From Apophysomyces variabilis (Eukaryota; Mucoromycota; Mucoromycetes; Mucorales; Mucoraceae), in assembly GCA_002749535.1 (NCBI GenBank), contig MZZL01000405.1:310001-374000 (forward strand): a stretch of 64,000 bases of DNA, in the 5' to 3' direction. Position numbers and translations under genes: made by a program. Below the pieces are notes generated by a model. That model searched no databases, had not been told where the DNA came from, and saw only the letters and a program-made list of their open reading frames with translations. Of this stretch, positions 1-11,335 are shown one piece after another (position 1 is the stretch's first letter; each line of letters begins with the position of its first letter).

Positions 1-819
1 AGTACTGACATCTTGTTTGTATTGTATGTAAGGATGTACGTATTCTTCTTACTGTCATCAACCTTGCCCATATGCGAGCCGTCGTTATACCAAAATTGGT
101 CAGCTTATTTGAGACAGCATACAAGTGCAACATGGAAGAAGAACTGAGGGTAAAGAATGCAATGTTCAGAAGATGTTACTTACTGATACCTGTATAGACA
201 TTGACAGACATTGTTGATCAACTGGACCAAATTCTATTCAACGATTATATAAAGCGCAAATCAAGCATTATTCGCGATATCATTCGACATGGTATATTAT
301 TTAGTGGCATTGACTGGTACAGTATATCAAAGCCAACAGGTAGGAGCAGGAAGCATTTTACACCATCTTTTCTCAAGCATGCTTCATTTCCGTTTTGCAG
401 AGGTTCATTCGTTCGTGTATGAAGCATTAATGAAACTGGTCATGGTACATTCACAAGTGAGCATGGTGGCTCACAGTCTGATCCATCGGGCGCTATCTTC
501 TCTTCTTGAGAATATGGCAACAGACTGTTTGGAAAGCTTTCGGGAGGTGGAGCGTTTCGGCATGGGTGGCATGCTACAAGCTACACTCGAGATAGAATTC
601 ATGCACCAGACACTGTCACAATATGTTACACCTGCAGCATCTGATACCCTTCAACTCATTTATCAGACAATCGAACAAGCTTACGACCCACAACAGCAGC
701 ATTCAGGCAATCTTCAATCGGAGCTCAGCCATGTCAAAGAATTGCTCGTGTTCAGTCGAAAGAGTACTGTTGTTCAGTTCTTATGCTTCAAGCAAAATAG
801 AGAACGTAGAAGAGCCTAA
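1..819 (+). CDS. SEC5: Exocyst complex subunit Sec5 (EXOC2), C-terminal part
   Basis: This is the 3' end of a gene that begins before the window. Sec5 belongs to the exocyst, the tethering complex that docks secretory vesicles at growing plasma membrane. Readable exons run to about position 167, from about 200 to 339, and from 401 to 819. The intron at 340-400 (GTAGGA...TTTGCAG) joins in phase to give KPTEVHSFVYEAL. The final exon carries the conserved block LLENMATDCLESFREVERFG followed by MLQATLEIEFMHQTL, which I recognise from the Sec5 C-terminus, and ends with VQFLCFKQNRERRRA. The gene converges on ARP1, with about 210 bases between the two stop codons. The family call is firm; the exact edges of the first visible exon are less so. 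Confidence 0.85.
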
Positions 820-1033
820 ACCAAGTAAATCCAGATTGCCTGTTATAATTTAAATCCGGGAATAGAAAAGAAAAAAAACAAGTACATCGAATGTCCGTAT
901 GCAACGTAAGTGGTAGAAGAGCAAAGTTTCTGGTATAAGTAATGTAGTCTTTCCTTGTCCCTCTCGTATTGTTAAAAGCTGCTCGTTATCAAAGGGAAAA
1001 AGACAATCGAATAGTGGAGTGGGAATTGATTCT

Positions 1034-2701
1034 CTAAAATGCTTTCTTGTGTATAATGTCGGGATCTTCTTGATACTCTTCTGCCGATACCCACATCTAT
1101 TGTTGCATGTCAAAATGCAGAATTAAATCTAACTCTGTTTACCTTTTTGAAAGTACTGAGGGATGCAAGAATAGAGCCACCAATCCAGGTGCTGTATTTA
1201 CGTTCCGGTGGTGCGTAGATCTTGATTTTAATATCCTTCAAAGCCAACTTCTTGATTTCCGCCAATAGTCGCTCACCGAATCCTAATGAAGATTTAGATT
1301 ACTATATTGACACCCGTCTTCTTTTTCTTTTTTTACCCTTGCATAAAGTAGATCCACCGGAAAGAACAATATTTGAATATAATGACTTTCGCAAGTCCAA
1401 ATCAGCACGACTGATGCAATCAACAATGACTTGATGAATGCCGGGATATTCTTCACCAATCAATTCCGGTTGGAAGAGAATTTCAGGGGCACGGAAACGC
1501 TCAGCACTCAACTGTGTCATTTTACAGATTAGAACCTCGGTCTATCAGAAGTATCCCATTACCTTGATAATGTTTCCGTCAGGCAGAATGAAGTCATCTG
1601 TCTTGCCACTAGTTTCTTTTTCCTCTTTAACAGGATTGAGAGCAATATAGCAGGTCTTTTCCTTGATAATTCGCACAACTTCCTTTTCAGCTGTGGTATG
1701 AAAGTTATAGCCAGATTTACGTAAAAGCAATTGAAGATACTCTGTCACGTCTCTGTAGTGCTACAAAATTTAGATTCACGTTATAACCATGTTATCATCT
1801 GTGACTGACCTTCCGGCAATGTCAATACGTCGAATAGCATGAGGGATAGCGAAACCTTCGTACACAGGAACCGAATGTGTCACACCGTCACCAGAATCCA
1901 AGACAATACCCGTTGTTCTTCCGGATGAATACCTAAACGGATCAGAAAAGAGTCAGCCATTTTCTATAGCTGAACTGGAAAAACGTAAGTAACGTACAAA
2001 CTCAGAACGGCTTGAATAGAGGTAAACAATGCAGGAACGTTGAACGTCTCGAAAAAGATCTGGGCCGCCGTATCTCGATTGATGCGTGGATTCAGGGGTG
2101 CCTCTGTTAGTAGCACTGGATGCTACGCAAAAAAATACATGGCATTAGTTCACGTATGTTTCTCTCTCGTTTGTTTTTGCTTTTTGTATCAATGAGTATT
2201 TACTTCTTCGGACAGTGTCTTGAGTTCGTCTGTGTAAATGTACTGCCAGATACGTTCCATATCCTCCCAGTCAGTGACAATACCGTGTTCAATTGGGTAT
2301 CTGATTTTTAATAGACCACGCAACTCTTGTGCTTTGCGTCCAATAAAAGTGTCACCTTCGACCGCGCCTGCCATAATACGTACGTGCTTCGGACGGCCGA
2401 CTCTGTCGTGATGCCTGTTAGATGATATTCAGTGGATACGTATAACACTCACAAAGATGGAAAAAAGCATTTCGGTTGTTCTTCTCCAGCAAAGCCAGCC
2501 TTTATAACACCCGATCCCTGCAAGAGAACAGATATCAATAACGTGCGTTTTCTTCTGCTTTTGCAGGATATGGACGTAAGATGAATGGAAAACGTACATT
2601 GTCAATGACAACTGGTTGGTTCGTCAACACCTAAAGGCAAGATGAAGTTCAGGAATTGTTCAAATGCGACGTATGCATACATCATCAAACTCGGAATTCA
2701 T
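1034..2701 (-). CDS. ARP1: Actin-related protein 1 (centractin), dynactin filament subunit
   Basis: Arp1 forms the short actin-like filament of dynactin, the dynein adaptor for nuclear migration and organelle transport. The reading is split over about eight exons. The start ATG at 2701 gives MNSEFDD, then an intron, then [11 protein letters not shown] and [17 protein letters not shown] (phosphate-1 region). [19 protein letters not shown] and [20 protein letters not shown] follow, then LSGGSTL and [19 protein letters not shown]. The last exon is [20 protein letters not shown] with its stop at 1034-1036. The KHVR..AGA.EGD segment and the SAEEYQED tail fit Arp1 better than conventional actin or Arp2. 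A transposase-like scrap ends at the start codon, so the 5' leader may be transposon-derived. Confidence 0.88.
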
Positions 2702-2907
2702 AGTTCTTTCAGGACTGGGTACTTTTTCGAGTTGCGGACAAACTGAAGGATGTACCTTTTAGTTTTCTGTTCCGCCTTTGGCGTCCGGAGCTTGGGGAGC
2801 AATTGCCCAAATTTGGCAATTTGGTGACGTGAGCAGCCTACTTTATCGACGGTTATTTTGCCCTTCTCCAATTGTCCTGCACGTCGTCCCCCTCGATAAT
2901 GATTCAA
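2698..2907 (-). mobile_element. Tc1/mariner-like transposase N-terminal fragment
   Basis: A 69-codon open frame reads as a helix-turn-helix start of a Tc1/mariner-type transposase. RRAGQLEKGKITVDKVGCSR resembles the usual 'G.i..l..aG.s...Ia...g.s' segment, and TKRYILQFVRNSKK resembles the 'R..RyI.r.vr' start of the second helix-turn-helix. There is no DDE catalytic domain next to it, so it is at most a 5' scrap. Its stop codon overlaps the ARP1 start codon. The assignment rests on pattern memory over about 60 residues and could be wrong. Confidence 0.35.
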
Positions 2908-3112
2908 AGAACTTTGAATCTTCAGGTCACTGTAAGCAATGATAATGATATATATAGATATAAAAAAGCATTAACCTTATCGAAATTGTGAAAGAAATCG
3001 CGCTCTGGTCGTGGCCTTGAGACGACGGACAAGGTGAAGAGAAAATACTGAAGCAACTTTTGCGTACCTGTCATATACTGATAGCTATATGTTGTAGTCG
3101 AAAGACTTGCAG

Positions 3113-4988
3113 AAACAAATCGATCAACCCCTTCGTTCCAGTGCACGATTAGCTCAAAAGACACAAAATCAGAACACGCTCACTTCCATCTTCGGACATC
3201 CCTACGTTAAGAATGATACCCCTCGGACAACAGTCTCGCGCAAGCGTAATTTGGAAAGAGATATAGAGGTCGAAGTTTGCAATTCCAAAAAGCAACATTT
3301 GGATTTGGCCGAGGCTGGAAAGCAGGAAGACGATTCCGAGAAATGCCAAAATGTAAGCGGATATCTGTAAGCGTAACGGCGACTCAAGTCTTTCTTTTAA
3401 ATGGACAGATCGAATCGAACGATGATAGAGACAAAATAGAGTTAACAACGAAAGAAGAAACAGTAATTAAAGAAAAAAGTGAAGAATCAGTAACTGCAGA
3501 AAAAAGCGAAGAACCAGTAACTGCAAAAACAAGCGAAGAGTCAGTTACTGCAGAAATCGATGGAGCATCGTTAAAGAAGAGCGATATTACCGTTAGATCC
3601 AACACAATAATTGATTTAGCGACTGAAGCAAAGAAAATAGAGTGCAGAGATGATGAAATTAATACGGAAAACGTGACTCTTGGAGTCAAAGACACCACAG
3701 CATCAACAATTTCAGACACAGAAGAATCAGAAAAGTTAACGAAACCGACTAAGCGTCAGCCTAATGATAGTAATGGAGTTGAAGAGCCGAAAGTTGAAAA
3801 TGCCGCTACAGCTACGAATGAATCCTCAAAGGCCACAGAATCCCTAATGCCTTCTGAAACTTACAAACGAAGTCTAGAGGATGTGAAGCTACCTAAAGCA
3901 AAAAGACTGCATGCTGATTCGAATGATACAAAGACCAGTGCAGCGGATAAGATAAAAGAGACTGTTTCTGGTGGGGCTATTCAGGTATGATATACAACTG
4001 TTGCTGTAATATCCATTAAGTTTAGTTTAGCCCTTTCAAATTGCTGAGGTTGGGAAACCAAAGTCTGTAGTTAGCAAGCATGCCAACACAACATACGACC
4101 AATTATCGAATCTGCCGGTATGTAGACATACATCTCGATCCTTGGGACACTAAAGGTTTGCATAGGTGTCGAAGTCATCGATTGCGGATGAACGCGTTAC
4201 TCTGACGCGATTGCGCGAAGCTCTTGATACCAGTTTGAATTTCCATAAAGGAAAAAGTCAATTATTAATGTTTCACAAGGTGCAATCCATGCTTTCCAAA
4301 AGCACTGATAGGTAGAATCTGGAGTGGCAGGAAAAAAACAGTTATTAAGCAATTTGGTAGAAACATCGGTCTTTGTCATGTTTTGAAGATCATATATGTT
4401 GCTCCAACACTTTACCAAATTTCGCCCCGTGTGTTAACCACTTTTGGCAGCACTACTGAAACGTTTGTGCTTGATTTTGGTACATCATGGGAAGTCCCAC
4501 TGTCCGGCAGCGATCTGGAAAGTAGAAAGATAATTTTGGCGACGGAAATGGATAAATATTATAAGGAGCATCCGCAGGTAACTACAACATTTAGTGACTG
4601 GGAATGTATCTAATCATTTTGCTGCCATAGAGCCTCATTCCTGAAGCAGCCGTACCACGACTAACAAAGCTGGTTGATAAAGATGCATGGAAAAAGTCAG
4701 CAAATCTACCACCTGGCGTAAGTAACGGAGAAAAACAGGAACGACCCATGATGTGCGATTATTGATAATGGTTGTTGTGTTCATCAGCAACGAGCCTTGC
4801 TAGAAAGCCATGAGCGTCGTCGCAAGGAAGAGGAAGAGAAAAAGAATAATTCACAGCGAAGCGGATCTTGGGAAAATAGGGCATTATCATTGAGAGAACG
4901 AGTGAGTGTTTGGTTAAATCAAGTTGCGCTTTTTCTAATTGATGTATGATAGATTAAGGCAAAGGCTCTCGCAAAAAAGAATTTGTAA
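3113..4988 (+). CDS. Cdt1-like DNA replication licensing factor
   Basis: Likely the Cdt1 orthologue, which helps load the MCM helicase at origins in G1. The first recognisable exon starts after an acceptor at 3112; the true start exon upstream was not found. QNTLTSIF near the N-terminus resembles a PCNA-binding PIP box, except that Ile stands at the first aromatic position. A long acidic, Lys/Glu-rich linker carries three near-repeats of a ten-residue unit around SEESVTAE. The folded part contains TLTRLREALDTSLNFHKGK and LKIIYVAPTLYQI, like the Cdt1 winged-helix domain. After more introns comes SLRERIKAKALAKK, like the LLERIRAKEAQK region of animal Cdt1. The stop at 4986-4988 may be intronic: a GTAAAT donor lies at 4985, and coding-like sequence up to 5318 could hold a C-terminal winged helix. 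The family call is moderate. Confidence 0.6.
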
Positions 4989-5398
4989 ATACAGATGTTA
5001 TTATAAAAAGTTTTTTTTTCATGGTTGCAGTTTCTAAAGTTTCTTTCTCAATGGCTTGTTTCATCCTGAGGAGACGTTGTAAAGTTGACGACTGAAAGGA
5101 TAGAGATGCAACGGTGTTCTTTAATTACAGATATTTTAGAGTTCAGTCAACATTTGTTATGGCTACTGATGGTATGCATGAAACAGAGAAGTGGATGGAT
5201 TGCATATTCATCGCAATGGCAAAACAAAATAAAGGATATGCTACGTTTCGGTTATAGAACAGAGATTAGCATGGGGCTGATGGAAGTTGCAAGACAGCTA
5301 TGTTTGCAAAATGAATAAACGATGAATGGAAAACTTTTGTTTTTGCATGCAAATAAAAATACTAATTTCCAAAGGAGAAAAAGGAAAACACTCGTCCG

Positions 5399-5458
5399 TG
5401 TTTTGGTCATAGTAGGTTAGGAGACATATATCTATGTTTTGATCATGGTAGCTTAGGA
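5399..5458. repeat. Imperfect direct repeat, 24 bases, period 36
   Basis: Two tandem copies differ at about four positions and are separated by 12 bases. No function is evident. Confidence 0.6.
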
Positions 5459-5765
5459 TTCCAAGCAGCAAGAAACTTCCATCATTTCTTTAGATTTGAT
5501 AAATGTAAACCTGTACGATGACATAATAAGTAAGTGATGGAAAGTTGCAAATGATGGTATGTGGATGATGCAAGTTCGCTAGTCATATGACTTGGTTCTC
5601 TATCTTGTCATCCATGAGTCCACGAGGTTATATCGAAATGACTTGCTTGTCGTTGACTGTAGGCCAATGGACGATATAGAAAGACTAACCATGTTTGTAG
5701 CAGTGGACAAGGATCGCCGAAGGTGGGGGGTGCGTACGAAACCCAGACCCCTGGTTGTCTGGAGC

Positions 5766-5781
5766 GAGAGAGAGAGAGAGA
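5766..5781. repeat. GA-dinucleotide microsatellite
   Basis: Eight consecutive GA units, seen directly. Confidence 0.8.
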
Positions 5782-7488
5782 TCTACGGAAAGGAACAGGG
5801 ACACGAGCAAGGTGCAGCTAAAAATAATTAAATCCAACCAATGGCATATCAGTCCAATTTTCCTCGGCAACCAAGGTTTAGGTGTCTTCGGCTGTCTGCA
5901 TGAGGATCGAGACCATAGGGTCCTCGCTGCTTACAAAGAAAGAAAAGAATCAAGAAAAAATGCGAAATCGAGAAGTATGATGTAATGTACTTGGGTGGGG
6001 TCATTACCAACTTGTCAGCATGAGTTCCTCTCAGGACGCTCTCCATACTACCTTTTTGATAGAAAGCAAACCTATCTAAGGTTTGATCAGTTGGAGCTAG
6101 TTTTAGCTTAGCTTTGCTGGAAATAAAAGAGTGAGATTTTTTTTATTCAACCTATTGAGCAATTGAAACGATGGATTCTTATCGCACGAAAAAGCCTAGT
6201 TTATTTGCTGGCTTGTTTCCATTGGTTAGCCACCATGTGTCCATTGCTACAAAATGTAACAGAAAGGTTCTGGCCTCCAAATGATACCAAGCATTTCCTT
6301 GTTTTTTGTAGGAAGATCAGTCCTTCAGCAACTATGAACTTACAGTCAGCAAGATGGACTACAACTGAAACAGACTAGATCGGATGCTATCCAGTAACAA
6401 CTCCTCCATCACTATTTGAAACAACAGTTACATAAAAAAGAAGACGGTTTTCGCTTTTAGTTGGTTACTGTCATTTAAGCATATGTTTACAAAGTTGCCA
6501 TTGGTCTCACTTAAAGTGCAATAAAGGCTGAAAATAACTTTCATGCAACGGATCGAATAAGAAATATTGAGGTAATCCACCATTGTCCTGCATTACGATA
6601 TTTTCGAGATACTTGTACTGGCAAAAATCGAAAGCATCCGAGAATAGTCTATATGAATACTACATAAACTGCTTATAATCCCTTGTCGTTTGATAAAAAC
6701 GTGTCTTTCTTGTAGAAAAAGAAATGGAAGGCATGTCGACAAACACTGCAAACGGGAAATCAAGCCAGACTACCGCAAATAATCAAAATATGTCCTGTCT
6801 TTGACGTTAACTTGTATTAGAAAACTGGCAAGACATCTACGTTGAACATTTGCCTATAAAGTTCAGATGATACGGAACCCCTGATCTACTGCGACGTATG
6901 CTTAGACCAAAGAAAGCATACTGACCTTATGTAAAGTTCAAGAATGATAGCATGCACACTACTTTCTTGACATGAATAAAGCGGATCGAATCGTAATCAA
7001 CACCCTAGTCCGACTTCATAAGATAACCAGGAAGCAGCAACTTAGTGATATCATTTTAACTCTAAGAAAAAAATATTACATCAGGATGAGAGTAGGTCAT
7101 CAAATGATGTAAGTGTGCGCTAGAACTTGAGCATGGTTTACTTCCTCCCTCGCTCTTGCCTCATGATGTGGTACGCTGTGATCAAGTAATCCCACAAAAT
7201 CATTTGGATATCACGCTAAGAAATGAAATACAATGGTGAAGAGCGGTAGGGAATAAGTATCACCATCTTAAACTTGATGTAAACGTTTTCGTTTCAGAAC
7301 AAATCCTCCACCTATTAGCCCAACCTGCGAAAACTTGGAGAAATATGGTAAAAGGGCTCATGGCCATGCTGTGTGTTTGTTTGATCGCATTAGCCTACAG
7401 TTGGCTCGGCTGAAAGCAGCAAAATCGAAAAGCTCCTTTTGTTGTCCAATCAGCCGATGCAGCCAATGTTGTACGTGAACCTTGTCTA

Positions 7489-7671
7489 TTATAGGTTTGA
7501 CTGAAAGCACCCTATCGTATTCCACAAACATGCACGCTTTTCGATGACAGCTTGAGACGATTGCAGGACTGCGGCAAGGACTTCGGAGTTTTGTGTCCTG
7601 TCCAAAGCATCAGCCAATCTAGCACAGGAGATGAGTAACATGCACACACACAACAAAAATATTCCACCCAT
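7489..7671 (-). CDS. Putative secreted prepropeptide with allatostatin-C-like mature peptide
   Basis: This intronless 60-codon frame starts at ATG 7671 and ends in TAA, followed at once by TAG. Residues 4-17 are strongly hydrophobic (IFLLCVCMLLISCA), and a plausible signal-peptidase site follows ADA at residue 22. A hydrophilic spacer (residues 23-44) leads to a Kex2-type Lys45-Arg46. The remaining 14 residues are ACLWNTIGCFQSNL, with Cys48 and Cys55 spaced by six residues and Phe directly after the second. Animal allatostatin C (for example QCYFNPISCF of moths and flies) has the same Cys-x6-Cys-Phe plan, with Asn and Ile at the same positions. The peptide here differs in having a QSNL tail. 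The layout is visible in the sequence; expression, processing and any action on an animal receptor are inference. The frame is short and could be chance, though so many prepropeptide elements in order make that less likely. Confidence 0.55.
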   Translation of the reverse strand: MGGIFLLCVCMLLISCARLADALDRTQNSEVLAAVLQSSQAVIEKRACLWNTIGCFQSNL

Positions 7672-9313
7672 GTCCGCACGCTGTCAGCTGGTTCACACGA
7701 AAGGAACGGTACCTTGGCCATGGCTTTGGTTCCCAGGATGGTTAGCGATAAGCCGGCTTTCTTGTTCTCTTTTTTTTTTTTTCGTCCAGTTCCGTTTTTT
7801 TGTTGATGTCCCAAGTTGACTCCAACCTCATCGGCAAAAGATGATAGGTTTTTGTCCTAAAAGCTAGACATTCATTGAATTCTTCGGAACTAGGTGTGGG
7901 TACATAAGTCATCTTTTTCTCTCAGGATCAAAGTTACTCAGTCCCAATGCTCCGTGTAGCGCGGACATGGAAACTTGAGTTTCTTTGAATGCTCCATAAA
8001 GTTTCCATCTAAGCATAGGTATCGCTGCCTTGCACAGCATATCTACTTGAAAGAAAACGCTACATGCTTTACCTGTGCACATATGGCTTTGATCTTACTT
8101 GTTCTTGTTTTCACCCCGCCATTTGCTTCTCCATGCTTACCAGTCCGTTAGCAAAGCTTCAGACGCCGAAAGGTCCCTTCCGAATAAAATTGCTATTTAT
8201 GGAATAATTGTTATACCATCGTTCTATTCCCAGTTCCTAATTCGCGATAATAAAAAATTTTTTGCTGTCGGAAAGGAACAGGTCATTCTTTCATCGGCTG
8301 TTCAAGGTGACTAGCTCTGTCAAAGCCAGTTGACAGTCTGTGCCTCTCCTGGAACAGAAAAGCGAGGCCATGGCCCAGAAATGATTATCATCCACCAACT
8401 CGACTTTGCTATTGCTAATCTAAGTGGATAACATGATTTGTTCTGTATTTTTTGTTTTCCACTTGGGTCATTGCTATGTTCTTCAAATTGGACGTTTTGT
8501 TTCTGAAGGTCCTGAGGAGCCGCAGCGCCGCAGCTTTCCCGCTTTGGCAGTCCGACATGCACAGTCCTCTGTTTCTTTGGTCTCTTCCGATGAGCCGATG
8601 GACAAAAATAACAAACGGTTTTTAGAAGCCAAGGAACGCACGGACATTGGATGGAATCTTTTGGCGTAGTAAAAGTCAAGAATAATGTTCATTCGAACGC
8701 CACCTTTGCCTTTTTTCCGCAGCAAGTTGGTGTTGCCGACGCCACGGACTTGTGTGACAACGTGTAGAACACCACGTTCAAACGTACGCACTACTTTTTT
8801 GTTGATTCATTCATCATCCATTCATAATGGTCAACCTGAGGAATGAAGAAGAACAGCATACCAAAAAAGAAAAAAAAAACCAGACATAGAAAGAGAACTT
8901 TTTTTTTTGACTGCAGATCATTTGAGCTTAGGTTTTTTAGTTTAATACAAGCAAAATAATCGATAAAAGAACAAGGATTTCAGTAGTTACTATTTACAGG
9001 AAAGAAGAATATCGCGTGTGTCAAATATATGAGTGTGTTTTGTTCTGCTTAAAAAAAAGCATAGCTGAAGGGATGGATAATGGAAAACAAAAAAAGAATA
9101 AAAGAACATTGTCATAAGTGCGTAAGAGGGGGTATACTTACAAAGAACAAAATCATTTGTTCTCTTTGTCAAAGAAGAAAGGCGGGGATATTTTCATGAA
9201 GCGGATGAGGGAGAGAGGGAGGGAGGCAAAGACAGGCATGGCTTGTCGGTGAAGAAAAAAAAAAGGCGGCGGGGAAAGGTAGATTGGATAAAGGGCTGGG
9301 CTGATAATATTTT
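7672..9313. other. Intergenic, no supported gene
   Basis: This holds the upstream side of the putative prepropeptide frame and the 3' side of the kinase gene. Frames at 8099-8314 (+), 8320-8679 (-) and 8483-8791 (-) are open but show no domain or splice pattern I recognise. The stretch 8860-9300 is A/T-rich with several poly-A runs. Confidence 0.5.
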
Positions 9314-10666
9314 TTACTTTCTCGTGCTGGTATGCTTGTGTTGTCGGTTAGCGGCGTCGACACCTTTATGACAGACGGAGATCGATTTGACCCAGGGATC
9401 ATTCAGTACCTCATCAGCTGAGACACGAGATTCGGGGTTTGGGTCGAGCATTTTGTAAAGAAGACGACGTATATCACGCTCAAAGTAACGGAAGGACTCG
9501 AAATTCTGACTGGCATAGGTTCGAAGATACTTGGCATAAGCTTGGTCTGATTTTTTGGCGCGATGCCAGACAAGACCGCCAAGCCAAAGACAGTACAAGA
9601 CCACACCGGCGGACCAGATATCAGCAGTCGCACCCCAGTACTCTTTTTGTTCAATCGCCTCGGGCGCAATGTAGGGTTCCGAGCCAACCATACCGCGACT
9701 CTTATGGCCTTGCGATTCCCATGGATAGCGGAAAACGTCGGAGACACCAAAGTCAGTGATTTTCAACGTGCCATCCAAGGTCAGCAAAAGATTTTCAGGC
9801 TTGATATCACGATGAGCAACACCCATCGAATGAAGATAAGCAATGCCTTGCATCATTTGCTTAAAACAACAAGCTTTTTCATATTCATTCATTCTATCCG
9901 CCATAATGCAAGCAAAAAGATCACCACCAGGACACTAAAAGAAAATACAAAGTCAATCAATAAGATCAGTCTTTTGGTTTTTCTTTTTTCGGCGAAGAAA
10001 AAAAAAAGGATAACCTACGTATTCCATCACGGTACAATAGCGTTTTCGATCGTCCAACACCAGATCGATTGTTTTGACAACGTTAGGATGCGCAAAGGTG
10101 GAGGAGATACAAAATTCGCTTGTGAGCTTTTTCATGTATTCTTTGTCAGACTCGGACTTGTTTCGTTTCCGGAACTGTTTGATTGCGTAGAGTTTCTCCC
10201 CGTGACCGTTCTCATTGAGTTTACGGATGACCATGACCACGGCAGTGGTACCCTCGCCTAATCTTCGATAACATTCACCATATTCCTTTAGACTAGCTGT
10301 ATCAGGTCGATGACGTATACTGGAAGATTTTGATTCTTCTTTCTTCAAGGATATCCGTTCGTCCAGTTGTTGACGTGTGTTTTGTTTGTTCAGACAGGAT
10401 TGACGTGACGAAGTATTTGAGATTGCCCAGTTCCGTGCCGAGACGGCGCTGTCCAAGGTAGAGGAAGGACTGGTGGTGTAAGCTGAATCAATCATGCTCA
10501 TGGAGGAGGTAGTGGAACGCGAAGAACCTCGTGATATGGAGATAGGATAGAGTGTTGTCGGGTTTATTGCGGCTTGTTTTGCTAGATCTGACACCATCAT
10601 TGGACTTGCTCTATTGTCAGGTAACCAGACTTCGACATGAGGCGATTGATGTGCCAAATGGACCAT
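9314..10666 (-). CDS. HAL/NPR-family serine/threonine protein kinase
   Basis: A fungal kinase of the Hal4/Hal5/Npr1 family, whose yeast members control potassium and nutrient transporters at the plasma membrane. Exon 1 (10019-10666) encodes about 110 residues of Ser/Thr-rich, probably disordered sequence. The kinase domain follows, with the nucleotide loop LGEGTTAVVMV and the catalytic Lys in YAIKQFRKR. A phase-0 intron (9935-10018) separates MEY from CPGGDLF. Exon 2 (9314-9934) carries HRDIKPENLL (catalytic loop), ITDFGVSDVF (DFG) and GSEPYIAPE (APE). The block AYLHSMGVAHRDIKPENLLL and the VSDVFRYPWE segment are typical of this family. The total is 422 residues, with all catalytic residues present. 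I cannot say which yeast paralogue is closest. Confidence 0.9.
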
Positions 10667-11335
10667 GATAATAATATACAGAAGGGATCCAAAAAATACA
10701 AATACGAAAAAAAGGGTATTATCTTTTTGTTTCCTTTTTATGAAGAAGATACAGATATATGAACAAGAGTTTTTTTTTTGGTGTAGAGAAGAGTGTGGCG
10801 CGTATGCAAGTGATAATAAGCGAGAAAAGGGAAGTAAGCAGAAGAAATAAAAAAAAATTGGATCTTATCTGGGATTATATATATATATATTATTTCCCTC
10901 TCCCCCCCTCTTCGCTTATTATGGGCAAAAAATATTTTAGGTTATGGAAACCGAGATCTGGAAATCAGAAAAAAAAAATGCCTCAGATAGTGGCTTGGTA
11001 GAACCCATACAACTTACCCGCTCTTTTCTTGGCCAGCCAATGGCACAATCGACGCGCAAAAAATGACGGTTTCAAACAACACCTCTCTCGCCACCCTCCC
11101 CTCTGTATGTGTGTCACACAATACCCAGCATCACAAACCCCTCTCTCTCTCTCTCTGTGTCTGTCTCTGTCTCTTTCTCCCCCCAAAAAAGGTATCCTTT
11201 TCTTCCCAAAACCTTCACCCCCCCCTCTCTCTCTCCTTGCCTTGTCATGCAACTCTTATCATTTTTTTGATTGGCTAGCTTAAAAAGAAAGAAACTATTC
11301 CATCTTTTTTCATTCTCTTTATTTTGTAAATAAGT
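10667..11335. other. Low-complexity intergenic region
   Basis: Poly-A/T runs, a TA-repeat near 10877-10893 and CT-rich sequence from about 11080 to 11260. The region lies between the kinase start and the 3' end of the L9 gene, both on the minus strand. No gene is seen. Confidence 0.6.
11140..11180. repeat. CT-rich microsatellite
   Basis: Eight CT units followed by CT/GT-mixed repeats inside a longer pyrimidine-rich tract. Confidence 0.75.

Larger units (their letters stand above)
4989..7488. other. Gene-poor stretch, no supported gene
   Basis: Up to about 5318 the sequence may contain the last exons of the Cdt1-like gene, including a frame ending in GLMEVARQLCLQNE. Beyond that I see only short frames without family resemblance. 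Two imperfect 24-base copies (TGTTTTGGTCATAGTAGGTT and TGTTTTGATCATGGTAGCTT, each then followed by AGGA) begin at 5399 and 5435, a period of 36. A short GA-repeat lies at 5766-5781. Confidence 0.5.

Noticed and set aside
7512..7814. 100-codon minus-strand frame and a 62-codon plus-strand frame overlapping the prepropeptide
   Set aside because: Neither has a family match or secretory layout; the 60-codon frame explains the region better.
9439..10261. Two plus-strand frames (106 and 232 codons)
   Set aside because: Antisense to the HAL-family kinase exons and running across its intron; no domain.
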